Shown here piece after piece: positions 1 through 7,676 of a DNA stretch of 64,000 bases (positions within the stretch are counted from its first letter, which is position 1; each line of letters opens with the position of its first letter). The notes under the pieces were generated by a model that searched no databases, was not told the DNA's origin, and saw nothing but the letters and a program-made list of their open reading frames with translations. The stretch spans positions 50,246 through 114,245 of the forward strand of contig CANQTD010000003.1 of assembly GCA_947626685.1 (NCBI GenBank). The letters run 5' to 3'. The translations under genes were made by a program, and so were the position numbers. The DNA comes from an uncultured Clostridia bacterium (GTDB taxonomy: Bacteria > Bacillota > Clostridia > Christensenellales > Borkfalkiaceae).

Positions 1-496
1 AGAAAGGCTTCCCACTATAAAAACGTCATGTTGAGCGGAGCCCGTAAGGGCGAAGTTACCGAGCCGTAGGCGGGTGGGTGAATCTTTAAGATACGCTCGG
101 CTTCGCCTCGGTATGAGGGGCCTTGCTGTCCCCTCTGAGGTCGCATCAATCCCCCTCGCCCACCCCTCGAGGGGTGGGTGTCGCCAACGGTGACGGAAGG
201 GGTGTTTTCTCGATCGGAATGACACCCCCTCCGTCTCGCTTACGCTCGACAGCTCCCCCTCAAGGGGGCGCCAAGAGCGTTGGTGCGCGAACACCTTCTC
301 CCCCCGAGGGGGTGAAGGCTTGCCAGCTTGTTTCATAAATCACGTCAACCCCTTTCGGCACTTCGTGCCACTTTCCCCAGAGGGGACAGCAAGGTGGGAG
401 TGTTTTGGCGCATAAAAAGAGGGAGGCGAGAGTCGGAGCCGAGAACAGCTTCTTCCATTGTATATGAGAGGCGGCGAGGGAAATGATGAAAAAGGC
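1..496. repeat. Cluster of dispersed palindromic GC-rich repeats, no gene
   Basis: No credible gene is seen here. The stretch is a mosaic of short modules that recur in other gaps of the window: a CCCCTC/GAGGGG palindrome, a module with GGCACTTCGTGCC flanked by CCCCTTT and AGGGGACAGC, and a block containing CTTTAAGATACGCTCGG that also occurs near 1930, 6085 and (diverged) 38490. Short open frames across it are artefacts of these low-complexity modules. Confidence 0.8.
314..411 (+). repeat. 98-bp direct repeat, copy 1
   Basis: This 98-bp segment recurs in the same orientation at 2187-2284 with three mismatches by eye. It contains the GGCACTTCGTGCC palindrome and a CCCC..GGGGACAGC module. The two copies bracket the small-RNA / lipoprotein block (497-1812), so recombination between them would delete that block. 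There is no transposase nearby; it is probably a REP- or MITE-like non-autonomous element. Confidence 0.75.
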
Positions 497-525
497 TTGC
501 TTTTCCGCCCGAAATATGCTATACT
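497..525 (+). promoter_or_regulatory. Sigma-A promoter of the small RNA / lipoprotein leader
   Basis: TTGCTT (497-502), a 17-bp spacer, then TATACT (520-525). Transcription should start close to 532, at the first base of the long closing stem of the RNA. Confidence 0.7.
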
Positions 526-531
526 CATCCT

Positions 532-689
532 ACCACACAAATTGAATACAAACAGGCAAACGGATCCACAATCAGGCATTGCGTATCTCTTTTTTCCGTT
601 TGTCTTAAATGTGAATTATCAATTTGTGTGGTAACAAATTCGGAGATACCATGCAAGTGTGTTTCCGGATTTGGAAACACACTTTTTTT
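532..689 (+). ncRNA. Candidate structured small RNA, copy A
   Basis: A transcript of about 157 nt is predicted between the promoter at 497-525 and a terminator-like hairpin. Bases 531-544 and 620-633 are perfect 14-bp inverted repeats and would close the molecule. An inner stem (about 555-563 with 596-604) is next, and a U-rich tract followed by CCG lies on the 3' side of the apical region. After the closing stem come GGAGATACC and the terminator. The same order of elements, with shared motifs (CAATTGAATA-like closing stem, GTATC-C-T6/7-CCG, G-GATAC), occurs on the other strand at 6207-6360. No known family is recognised. It could be a free sRNA, or an attenuating leader of the lipoprotein gene 14 nt downstream. 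Confidence 0.6.
655..689 (+). terminator. Intrinsic terminator / attenuator before the lipoprotein gene
   Basis: A 12-bp perfect stem (655-666 with 673-684), a 6-nt loop, then seven T residues. It lies directly between the RNA A body and the ribosome-binding site of the downstream lipoprotein, so lipoprotein mRNA made from the same promoter needs read-through. That is the arrangement of a transcription attenuator. Confidence 0.75.
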
Positions 690-702
690 ATGGAGGTATC
701 CT

Positions 703-1812
703 ATGCAACACTTTTTCCAAAACAAATTCGCCCAAAAATTGGCGGAAAAATGGGCGCGCCTTATGGCGTTCCTGCGCGGCAGCCTCATGCGGCGGATCGC
801 CTCGCTCGCGCTTGCGGGCATGATGGCCGTCCCCGTTACGTTCGCTTTGGGCGCGTGCACGATCATCGGAAATCCCGACGGCTCGATCACGATCGGCCCC
901 TCCGGAAGCGGGCAGAGCGGACAGGATCAGCCGCAGGGCGACGGCGGGCAGGACGGACAGGACGACGGACAGCAGGATGACGGCGAGATCGATCTCTCCC
1001 AGTTCAGCGAAATTTTACAGAATGTTTTGACGAGCAATTATTATAAGGAACTTTGTGAGATAAAGAAGGATAGCATAACTTTGGGCGAAGAATATCTTCA
1101 AATCCCTTCCGGATTTTTGAAGCAAGAGGGATACGACTTGAATCTGTATTATTACTATACAGAGTCATGGTTAGAAGTCGATAGCGACGTGTATTTTTTG
1201 GGCGACGACCATACGAATCTGTACATTGCGTGCAGAATCGAGAGCGAGCACCCGCAGGGGAACTATTATACCTGCTATGTCCTGCAATATGAACTGACGG
1301 AGCAGGAGTACAGCGATCTGGAACTTCTGCACAAGGGCCGATATGTGCAGGCGCCCTTCTTTATTCAGGAATTGACCTATGAAAAACAGCCGGTAAACGT
1401 CAGCAAAGCGAGCATAAACAAAGATACTTATAATGACATGATAAAATTAGTGAATATGCTCCACAATGTATTCCGAGACAAACGCTTTGAACTTGATTTT
1501 ATGGGGTACCAGCCAACAACCGAGAATTTCTCGTTCACTTTTGCAGTGAGGAGCGCGCCATCACTACCTGGTGGTAATAGTAATTATAGACCTATGATCG
1601 ACGATGGCGCGGAGTTGCGATACCTTACCACCGATGTTTCCAAAAGTATTATAGGTCCTCAACTTTATGGAGATAATGTGTTTTACGGAGATTTTGGCTT
1701 ATTGGCCGGCAACCCACATAGAGAAGAATACGAAGTCAGCCAACCGATCACCTATTTTGAATCGGATGGCTGTCGGGTGAATAACCAAAAACCGTGGCTT
1801 TACCAACCATAG
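703..1812 (+). CDS. Lipoprotein of unknown function
   Basis: A 369-residue protein. The start at 703 is chosen because GGAGG lies 7 nt upstream; an earlier in-frame ATG at 628 would run through the terminator hairpin. The N-terminus is long for a signal peptide: about 28 basic/amphipathic residues, then a hydrophobic stretch and a lipobox ending LGAC at Cys52, so an internal ATG (codon 21 or 29) is also possible. After the cysteine there is a linker of about 40 residues rich in Gly, Gln and Asp, typical of surface lipoproteins, then a roughly 280-residue domain that I do not recognise. The second half has a visibly lower GC content than most genes here. It stands alone, flanked by repeats. 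Confidence 0.7.
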   Translation: MQHFFQNKFAQKLAEKWARLMAFLRGSLMRRIASLALAGMMAVPVTFALGACTIIGNPDGSITIGPSGSGQSGQDQPQGDGGQDGQDDGQQDDGEIDLSQFSEILQNVLTSNYYKELCEIKKDSITLGEEYLQIPSGFLKQEGYDLNLYYYYTESWLEVDSDVYFLGDDHTNLYIACRIESEHPQGNYYTCYVLQYELTEQEYSDLELLHKGRYVQAPFFIQELTYEKQPVNVSKASINKDTYNDMIKLVNMLHNVFRDKRFELDFMGYQPTTENFSFTFAVRSAPSLPGGNSNYRPMIDDGAELRYLTTDVSKSIIGPQLYGDNVFYGDFGLLAGNPHREEYEVSQPITYFESDGCRVNNQKPWLYQP

Positions 1813-2303
1813 ACCGCAAATCAAACGCCACCCCCTCCGTCTCGCTAACACTCGACAGCTCCCCCTCAAGGGGGCGCCAAGAGAACGAGAACCCTCATTC
1901 CGAACGGAGCGAAAGCGAAGTGAGCGAATCTTTAAGATACGCTCGGCTTCGCCTCGGTATGAGGGGCCCTTGCTGTCCCCTCTGAGGGTCGCATCAATCC
2001 CCCTCGCCCCCTACCCCACCCGCTCTTTTTATCGTCATGTTGAGCGGAGCCCGTAAGGGCGAAGTCGAAACATATCCTTATTATAATGCGGATACCCATT
2101 CGACTACGGCTTGCGCCTCCGCTCAGGGTGACGTGTTTTATAATGCCCCTCATCCGTCACTCCGTGACACCTTCCCCCCGAAGGGGGAAGGCTTGCCGGC
2201 CTGTTTCATAAATCACGTCAACCCCTTTCGGCACTTCGTGCCACTTTCCCCAAAGGGGACAGCAAGGTGGGAGTGTTTTGGCGCGCAAAAGGGTGAAGGC
2301 AAG
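1813..2303. repeat. Intergenic repeat cluster
   Basis: A gap of about 490 bases with no gene. It holds the same modules as the start of the window: the CTTTAAGATACGCTCGG block (about 1930-1965), a block shared with positions 26-55 (about 2034-2065), and the second copy of the 98-bp direct repeat. Confidence 0.75.
2187..2284 (+). repeat. 98-bp direct repeat, copy 2
   Basis: Second copy of the segment at 314-411, same orientation and length, three mismatches. Confidence 0.75.
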
Positions 2304-2331
2304 AAAGGCTTCCCCACGAGGGGAAGCCTTT
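2304..2331 (-). terminator. Hairpin downstream of metK
   Basis: A 12-bp stem AAAGGCTTCCCC with its complement and a 4-nt loop, 67 nt past the metK stop. On the minus strand it ends in TTTCTT, a weak T-run. Related GGCTTCCCC hairpins are part of the dispersed repeats, so it may be a repeat recruited as a terminator. Confidence 0.5.
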
Positions 2332-2397
2332 CTTCACAAGAGAAATTTCTCTATGCGATTCGGTTCGTCGATGACATGGAGTCGCCGACCAAAGACC

Positions 2398-3558
2398 TTA
2401 CAGGTACTTTTTGAGGTCGGGAACGCGATCGCAGGCCTCCCACGGGAGACCGAGGCGGCCGAAATGTCCGTAAGAAGAAGTCCGCGAATAGATCGGCGCG
2501 CGAAGGCCGAGCTTTTTGATGATCGCCGCGGGGCGCAAGTCAAATTCCCGCTTCACGATCTCCGCCATGCGGTCGTCGGGAAGTTTGCCCGTGCCGAAGG
2601 TATCCACGAACACGGAGACGGGGTGCGCGACGCCGATCGCGTAGGCAACTTGCAGTTCCATCTCGTCGGCAAGCCCCGCCGCCACCATGTTTTTGCAGAT
2701 ATAACGCGCCATATACGCCGCACTGCGGTCCACTTTGGTCGGGTCCTTGCCCGAGAACGCGCCGCCGCCGTGCGGGCACCTGCCGCCGTAGGTGTCGACG
2801 ACGATCTTCCTGCCCGTAAGCCCCGAGTCCCCCTCCGGGCCGCCGATCTCGAACCTGCCCGTCGGGTTGATGAAGTATTTGGTGTTTTCGTCCAGAAGTT
2901 CTGCGGGAATGACCGCCTTCGCCACGAGTTCGATCATGTCGCGCTCGATCTCTTCATGCGTGACATGGGTATTGTGTTGGGCGGAAATGACGACGGCGTC
3001 CACACGCACGGGCGTCTTGCCCTCGTATTCGACGGTGACCTGCGTCTTACCGTCGGGACGAAGATAGCCGACGAGCTTCTCCTTGCGGACCTGCGCAAGG
3101 CGGAAGGCGAGCTTGTGCGCCAAAACGATGGGGAGCGGCATGAGCTCTTCCGTCTCGCGGCAGGCATAGCCGAACATCATGCCCTGATCCCCCGCGCCGA
3201 TGAGGTCGCTCTCGTCGCCGCCCGCTTTCTTCTCCATAGAGGCGTCTACGCCGAGGGCAATGTCCGCCGACTGCCCGTGGACGAGCTCGATGATATCGCA
3301 TGCGTCATAGGCGAAACTGCCGTGGAGATAGCCGATCTCTTTGATGACGCCGCGCGCGATCGCCCGATAGTCCACGTTCGCGTTTGCCGTCACTTCCCCC
3401 GTGATGAACAGGGTGTTGTAAGCCGCACAGCACTCCACCGCCGCACGCGCATTGGGATCCTGCGCGAGAAGAGCGTCGAGAATGCCGTCTGAGATCATGT
3501 CGCACACTTTGTCGGGATGCCCTTCGGTCACGCTTTCGCTTGTAAAAAATCTCTTCAT
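2398..3558 (-). CDS. metK: S-adenosylmethionine synthase
   Basis: A cytosolic enzyme of 386 residues (family about 380-400) that makes S-adenosylmethionine from ATP and methionine. It opens with the family signature including GHPDKVCD (14-21), has the GAGDQG loop at 121-126 and the phosphate-binding [10 protein letters not shown] at 264-273. The start is the first ATG, preceded by GAGGAAC. It is monocistronic, with its own promoter about 25 nt upstream. The short leader leaves no room for a SAM riboswitch. Confidence 0.97.
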   Translation of the reverse strand: MKRFFTSESVTEGHPDKVCDMISDGILDALLAQDPNARAAVECCAAYNTLFITGEVTANANVDYRAIARGVIKEIGYLHGSFAYDACDIIELVHGQSADIALGVDASMEKKAGGDESDLIGAGDQGMMFGYACRETEELMPLPIVLAHKLAFRLAQVRKEKLVGYLRPDGKTQVTVEYEGKTPVRVDAVVISAQHNTHVTHEEIERDMIELVAKAVIPAELLDENTKYFINPTGRFEIGGPEGDSGLTGRKIVVDTYGGRCPHGGGAFSGKDPTKVDRSAAYMARYICKNMVAAGLADEMELQVAYAIGVAHPVSVFVDTFGTGKLPDDRMAEIVKREFDLRPAAIIKKLGLRAPIYSRTSSYGHFGRLGLPWEACDRVPDLKKYL

Positions 3559-3585
3559 TTCTGTTCCTCGCTGTTGTACTCTCCT

Positions 3586-3614
3586 ATTATAGAAAGCCCG
3601 TGCGAAAAAGTCAA
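3586..3614 (-). promoter_or_regulatory. metK promoter
   Basis: On the minus strand TTGACT, a 17-bp spacer, TATAAT: a near-consensus sigma-A promoter. The predicted start near 3579 gives a leader of about 20 nt. Confidence 0.8.
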
Positions 3615-3639
3615 CCGAAAATGAAGATTTTGTACCCGC

Positions 3640-4080
3640 TCATTTTGCAGGAGCCAAAAGGCGGCGGGAACCCTCATCCCGAGGTCCGAATCGGAATGAC
3701 ACCCCCTCTGTCTCGCTTACGCTCGACAGCTCCCCCAAAGGTGGAGCCAAGAGGGTTGGTGCGCGGACAGCCCACCCAGAGGTGGAGCCAAGAAAGGCTT
3801 CCCCCCGTGGGGGGAAGCTCCCGCGGAGCGGGAGATGAGGGGTGCTTCTAATTAGAATGCCCCTCATCCGTCACGGCTATGCCGTGCCACCTTCCCCCCT
3901 CGGGGGGAAGGCTTGCCCCCTACCCTACCCTCCCCCCTTTTGCAAAACAAAAGGGGGGAGGCAAAGTGCCCCCTCCGTGGGAGGGGGATTAAGGGGGTGG
4001 GGCGGATACTAAAATCGTACCCACCACAGTCACTCCGTGACAGCTCCTCCTCGGGAGGAGCCTTTCTTCGCCATATGGGG
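3640..4080. repeat. Intergenic repeat cluster
   Basis: About 440 bases of dispersed modules with no gene: CCCCCTCTGTCTCGCTTACGC followed by a CCCC/GGTGGAGCC palindrome, GGCTTCCCC..GGGGAAGC hairpins (3794-3815), and a GCTCCTCC..GGAGGAGC hairpin (4050-4072) just past the stop of the leucine-rich-repeat gene that may act as its terminator. Confidence 0.7.
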
Positions 4081-4085
4081 TCGAT

Positions 4086-5813
4086 TTATTGATCTTTTAC
4101 CCACGGGGTCGGCTTATTCGTTGCGGGGTCGTAGTGCCACCAATAATCGTAGCTCGCCCATTCCTCCGCCGTCGGTTTGTCCTCGGTGAAGTAATAGCGG
4201 GTCGCATTAAGGAGAGAAAAATTACGGAAATATGTATTGTTGATAGAAATATTCCCCCAATCCTCGACGGTTCCTTTATAGAAAACGGCTTTCAGTTTAC
4301 TACAATTATAGAAAACAAGAACTTTGATTGAGGTCACACCGCTCCCGATCGTCACGTTTTCAAGCTCGCTGCAATTTCTGAACGCCTCCTCTCCGATTGA
4401 GGTCACACTGTCGGGGATCGTAATACTCGTCAGCCCAATGCAATCCTCGAACGCCTCATTTCCAATCGAGGTCACGCTGTCGGGTATTGTCACGCTCGTC
4501 AACTCGCTACAACCATAGAACGCCCTATCTCCGATCGAGGTCACGCCGCTCCCGATTGTTACGCTCGTCAACCCATTGCAATTCTCGAACGCCCCATATC
4601 CGATCGAAGTCACGCCGCTGCCGATCGTCACACTCGTCAGCCCGCTGCAACCATAGAACGCAGAACTTCCAATCGAAGTTACGCTGTCGGGAATCGTCAC
4701 GCTCGTCAGCCCGCTGCAACCCTCGAACGCACTCCTTCCGATCGAGGTCACGCTGTCGGGGATTGTAATACTCGTCAGCTTGCTACAACCAAAGAACGCA
4801 CTATCCGCTATTACTGTTGTATTGGCACGAATCGTATAGCTCCCCGAGATTGTATTTTTTGCGTCGATCAAATAATTCCCGATATAGAGAACGCCGCTTT
4901 CGTCCCAATTTGAAGAATTGTTGTAGTATGCCGTACCATTGAACGCCGCATTTCCGATCGAGGTCACGCCGCTCCCGATTGTCACGCTTTCAAGCCCGCT
5001 GCAATACAGGAACGCCGCATTTCCGATCGAGGTCACGCCGCTCCCGATTGTCACGCTTTCAAGCCCGCTGCAACGATTGAACGCACTCCTTCCGATTGAG
5101 GTCACGCTGTCGGGAATCGTAATGTTTGTCAGCCCGTTACAATCAAAGAACGCACTATCCGCTATTACTTTTGTATTGGCACAAATCGTATAGCTCCCCG
5201 AAATCGTCTCTTGTGCTTCAATTAAATAATTCCCGATATAGAGCACGCCGCTTTCGTCCCAATTTGAAGAATTGTTGTAGTATGCCGTACCATTGAACAC
5301 ATCATCTCCAATCGAGGTCGCGCTGTCAGGAAGCTTAATACTTGTCAGCCCGCTGCAACCATAGAACGCATCATCTCCGATCGAGGTTACACTGTCTGGG
5401 ATTGTAATGCTCGTCAGCCCGCTGCAACCCGAGAACGCATACTCTCCAATCGAAGTCACGCTGTCGGGGATTGTAATGTTCGTCAGTCCGCTGCAATCCT
5501 CGAACGCATAAATCCCGATTGAGGTCACGGGAGCACCGTTGAACGTGGCGGGGATATTGAGAGATGTTCCATCGAAATTGCCTTTGGAAACGGTATAGCT
5601 TCTTTCATCCTCAGCATAGCTTATTCTATCCCCGTTCAGATCAAAATAGAGCCCGTTATCGGAATAACCGCCTTTGGGCAACCAGGGTGGTAGCCATTCG
5701 CCGCCGAGGCCTTCGGGCGCGATAAGATCGAACAATCCACACGCCGAAAGACTGAACGTGAGGCAGAGTGAGGTCACAAATGTGAGCATAATGAGCCAAA
5801 GTTTGTGTTTCAT
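4086..5813 (-). CDS. BspA-like leucine-rich-repeat (LRR_5) lipoprotein
   Basis: A 575-residue surface lipoprotein. The N-terminal signal peptide ends in a lipobox LSAC (Cys25). From about residue 90 to 520 it is built of about 23-residue repeats of the form F-x-x-C-S-G-L-T-S-I-T-I-P-D-S-V-T-S-I-G, the BspA-type repeat used by gut and oral bacteria for adhesion or ligand binding. Two long units interrupt the array with a non-repeat insert (NNSSNWDESGVLYIGNYLI); the DNA encoding these is a 147-bp duplication. The C-terminal about 60 residues are not repetitive and are aromatic-rich. A good AAGGAG precedes the ATG. Adhesion is inferred from the family; the ligand is unknown. Confidence 0.9.
   Translation of the reverse strand: MKHKLWLIMLTFVTSLCLTFSLSACGLFDLIAPEGLGGEWLPPWLPKGGYSDNGLYFDLNGDRISYAEDERSYTVSKGNFDGTSLNIPATFNGAPVTSIGIYAFEDCSGLTNITIPDSVTSIGEYAFSGCSGLTSITIPDSVTSIGDDAFYGCSGLTSIKLPDSATSIGDDVFNGTAYYNNSSNWDESGVLYIGNYLIEAQETISGSYTICANTKVIADSAFFDCNGLTNITIPDSVTSIGRSAFNRCSGLESVTIGSGVTSIGNAAFLYCSGLESVTIGSGVTSIGNAAFNGTAYYNNSSNWDESGVLYIGNYLIDAKNTISGSYTIRANTTVIADSAFFGCSKLTSITIPDSVTSIGRSAFEGCSGLTSVTIPDSVTSIGSSAFYGCSGLTSVTIGSGVTSIGYGAFENCNGLTSVTIGSGVTSIGDRAFYGCSELTSVTIPDSVTSIGNEAFEDCIGLTSITIPDSVTSIGEEAFRNCSELENVTIGSGVTSIKVLVFYNCSKLKAVFYKGTVEDWGNISINNTYFRNFSLLNATRYYFTEDKPTAEEWASYDYWWHYDPATNKPTPWVKDQ
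4798..4944 (-). repeat. 147-bp internal duplication in the LRR gene, copy 1
   Basis: Near-identical to 5152-5298 in the same orientation and frame. It encodes the insert that interrupts the leucine-rich array. Copies 354 bp apart in frame could expand or contract the protein by recombination. Confidence 0.75.
5152..5298 (-). repeat. 147-bp internal duplication in the LRR gene, copy 2
   Basis: Partner of 4798-4944, diverged mainly in the middle of the unit. Confidence 0.75.
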
Positions 5814-5854
5814 GGTTTTTTCTCCTTTTTATATAATTTTTTTGATTTGTAAGA

Positions 5855-6200
5855 TGAGGGCTGAGGGCCCCTACTTCGTCGCGCTTGCCCCCTCCGTGGG
5901 AGGGGGATATGGGGGTGGGGCGGATTATAAAACCGTACCCACCTCAGTCACTACGTGACAGCTCCTCCTCGGGAGGAGCCAAGATAACCCTCATTCCGTC
6001 CCGCACGAAGTTTCTATTTTTTTCTGAGTGCGGCACGAGCGCGGAGCGCGAAGTAACGGAGCGAAAGCGAAGTGAGCGAATCTTTAAGATACGCTCGGCT
6101 TCGCCTCGGTATGAGGGAAGCTTCCAATGAGAACGCCCCTCATCCGTCACTTCGTGCCACCTTCCCCCCGAGGGGGGAAGGCTTGCCCACTACTCTATCC
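5855..6200. repeat. Intergenic repeat cluster
   Basis: About 345 bases of dispersed modules with no gene, including the CTTTAAGATACGCTCGG block (about 6083-6115), a GCTCCTCC..GGAGGAGC hairpin (5970-5990) and a CCTTCCCCCC..GGGGGGAAGG hairpin (6162-6181). Confidence 0.7.
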
Positions 6201-6204
6201 CCGA

Positions 6205-6240
6205 CATAAAAAATAAGGACGTTCCAATATGGAACGCCCG
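6205..6240 (-). terminator. Terminator of small RNA copy B
   Basis: On the minus strand a 10-bp stem GGGCGTTCCA (one G-U pair) with a TAT loop, followed by TTATTTTTT. Confidence 0.75.
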
Positions 6241-6360
6241 CTCAGAGTATCCCATATTGTCTGCGTCACAATTGAATTTTCCCGGTTTTGCAAGCGGAAA
6301 AAAAGGATACACCTACGCTGAGGTTGTAACCACCTGCAAAAACCTATTCAATTGTGACGC
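6207..6360 (-). ncRNA. Candidate structured small RNA, copy B
   Basis: Transcribed leftward from the promoter at 6367-6395. Bases 6346-6361 and 6262-6277 form a perfect 16-bp closing stem. A second stem of about 9 bp (GGTTTT-GCA with TGCAAAACC) is inside it, and a GTATCC-T7-CCG segment lies 3' of the apical region. After the closing stem come GGGATACT and the terminator. Layout, length (about 154 nt) and motifs match copy A at 532-689, though stem sequences differ in a compensatory way, which supports a real RNA structure. No coding frame is seen and no known family is recognised. Confidence 0.6.
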
Positions 6361-6366
6361 ATTTTC

Positions 6367-6395
6367 AGTATAACACATTCCCGCCGAATTTGCAA
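6367..6395 (-). promoter_or_regulatory. Promoter P1 of small RNA copy B
   Basis: On the minus strand TTGCAA, 17-bp spacer, TATACT. The predicted start at about 6360 is the first base of the closing stem, exactly as in copy A. Confidence 0.7.
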
Positions 6396-6428
6396 GTGTT
6401 TGGGGGAAATTTATGTCTGCACAATAGG

Positions 6429-6457
6429 ATTATACGCTAATTATAATTAGAAGTCAA
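6429..6457 (-). promoter_or_regulatory. Upstream leftward promoter P2 with palindromic spacer
   Basis: On the minus strand TTGACT, 17-bp spacer, TATAAT: close to consensus. The spacer contains the perfect palindrome CTAATTATAATTAG (6437-6450), so a repressor bound there would block this promoter. It points away from the XRE gene and towards RNA B. Confidence 0.65.
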
Positions 6458-6481
6458 GGATTTTGCGCTAATTATTATTAG
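6437..6481. promoter_or_regulatory. Paired operators upstream of the XRE gene
   Basis: CTAATTATAATTAG (6437-6450, perfect palindrome) and CTAATTATTATTAG (6468-6481, one central mismatch) lie 31 bp apart, three helical turns, between the leftward promoter P2 and the XRE start. They are the natural candidates for autoregulatory binding by the XRE protein. Confidence 0.6.
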
Positions 6482-6490
6482 TATAATTTT

Positions 6491-6715
6491 ATGAAAGAGT
6501 TCAACAGGGCGCAATTCGCGGAGCGGCTGAAGGAGTTGCGGGCGGAAAAGAATATCGGGCAAAATGCGCTCGCAAAAGTTTTGGGTCTGAGCAATGCCTC
6601 TGTCAGCTATTGGGAAACGGGCAAGCAGACGCCCTCGGCGGAAGCCGTCTTTAAGCTCGCGCTGTTCTTTAACGTGAGCGCGGATTTCTTGCTCGGGCTC
6701 AAAGATGATTATTAA
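6491..6715 (+). CDS. XRE-family (HTH_3) transcriptional regulator
   Basis: A 74-residue DNA-binding protein, essentially one Cro/C1-type helix-turn-helix: helices around LKELRAEKNIGQNALAKVLG (residues 13-32), the recognition helix in NASVSYWETGKQTPS (34-48), then the conserved ALFFNVSADFLLG tail (57-69). A domain this small usually acts as a dimeric repressor. The ATG has no Shine-Dalgarno; a TATAAT sits only 3 nt upstream (6482-6487), so the mRNA may be leaderless or the true promoter may lie further left. The twin palindromes just upstream suggest autoregulation and control of the divergent leftward promoter. Confidence 0.88.
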   Translation: MKEFNRAQFAERLKELRAEKNIGQNALAKVLGLSNASVSYWETGKQTPSAEAVFKLALFFNVSADFLLGLKDDY

Positions 6716-6724
6716 AATTGCCGC

Positions 6725-6753
6725 GGGGCGCGCTTTTGGAAAAAGCGCGCCCC
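6725..6753 (+). terminator. Hairpin downstream of the XRE gene
   Basis: A perfect 13-bp stem (GGGGCGCGCTTTT with its complement) and a 3-nt loop, 10 nt after the stop. The T-run is poor (TATTGATATTTT). Confidence 0.55.
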
Positions 6754-6789
6754 CTATTGATATTTTCCACGGAATGTGCGACCCCTTTC

Positions 6790-6818
6790 TTGACAAAAGG
6801 CTCGGATTGTGATACTCT
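6790..6818 (+). promoter_or_regulatory. Promoter of the radical SAM gene
   Basis: TTGACA (6790-6795), 17-bp spacer, TACTCT (6813-6818), with a TGTGATACT overlap that could shift the -10. The ATG follows the -10 by six bases, so the transcript would start at or beside the start codon. Confidence 0.6.
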
Positions 6819-6824
6819 CTTCCC

Positions 6825-7676
6825 ATGCAATGCACGCTTTGCCCCGTGAAGTGCGGGGCGGACAGGGAACATTTTGCGGGGCGGTGCGGCGTAAAGGGGC
6901 TGACGGTGGCGAAATATTACCTGCACCCCTATGAGGAGCCGCCCATTTGCCATACGAACGGGGCGGGCGCGGTCTTTTTCGGCGGCTGCTCCCTCCGCTG
7001 CGTTTTCTGCCAGAACTACGAGGTCTCCCGCGCGGCGCGGGGGAAAGAGGTCTCCGTACGCGAACTCGCCGATATTTTCCGCGCGCTCGAAGAGGGCGGT
7101 GCGGACTGCATTGACCTCGTTACCCCCGACCATGTCTCAAACCTCGTCGCAGAAGCGCTCTCTCTTTACCGTCCGCGCGTGCCCGTCGTCTACAATTCGG
7201 GCGGCTATGCCGAGGTGGACGCGCTCAGGGAGATCGACCCCTTTGTGGACGTCTATCTGCCCGATCTCAAATTTTTCAGTCCTGCCCTCTCGAAACGGTA
7301 CACGGGGCGGGAGGACTACTTTGCCGTTGCGGAAAAGGCTATCCGCTTCATGGCGGAAAAGCAGATCGCGTGGGACGGAAAGCGGCTGCTCTCGGGCATT
7401 CTCGTGCGCCATCTCGTGCTGCCGTCGTGCACGTCCGATTCGCTGCGCGTCCTCGACTTTTTGAAGGAAGTCCTGCCCGCGTCCGCTCCTCTCTCCCTCA
7501 TGCGGCAATACACGCCGATGGGAGACGCGGCGAAGTTCCCCGAATTGCAGAGGCGGGTGACGGGGCGGGAGTACCGCCGCGTGGTGGACTACGCCCTCTC
7601 GCTGGGCTTCGAAAATCTCTTCACGCAGGGAAAGGAGAGCGCGCAGGCGGCGTTCGTCCCCGATTGGGATCTTTAA
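6825..7676 (+). CDS. Radical SAM protein, PflX-like (COG1313)
   Basis: A 283-residue radical SAM enzyme. The [4Fe-4S] motif CxxxCxxC is at Cys55, Cys59 and Cys62 (CSLRCVFC). A further N-terminal cluster (Cys3, Cys6, Cys10, Cys21) resembles the PflX/AmmeMemoRadiSam-like group of putative activating enzymes rather than classical PflA. Length matches the family. The substrate is unknown; pyruvate formate-lyase activation should not be assumed, as no glycyl-radical enzyme is nearby. There is no Shine-Dalgarno and the -10 is six bases before the ATG, so the mRNA may be leaderless. Its TAA overlaps that of the small reverse ORF at 7673-7801. Confidence 0.88.
   Translation: MQCTLCPVKCGADREHFAGRCGVKGLTVAKYYLHPYEEPPICHTNGAGAVFFGGCSLRCVFCQNYEVSRAARGKEVSVRELADIFRALEEGGADCIDLVTPDHVSNLVAEALSLYRPRVPVVYNSGGYAEVDALREIDPFVDVYLPDLKFFSPALSKRYTGREDYFAVAEKAIRFMAEKQIAWDGKRLLSGILVRHLVLPSCTSDSLRVLDFLKEVLPASAPLSLMRQYTPMGDAAKFPELQRRVTGREYRRVVDYALSLGFENLFTQGKESAQAAFVPDWDL

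Noticed and set aside
123..579. Short frames at the left end of the window
   Set aside because: They lie wholly in dispersed repeats and translate to Pro/Ser/Arg-rich low-complexity sequence.
532..689. 6S RNA identity for the small-RNA pair
   Set aside because: Two promoters, a closing stem and a terminator fit loosely, but I could not match the central bubble of 6S RNA, and two loci with separate terminator hairpins beyond the closing stem are atypical. Left open for a covariance-model search.
3559..3585. SAM riboswitch before metK
   Set aside because: The promoter lies 28 bp upstream of the ATG, so the leader of about 20 nt cannot hold one.
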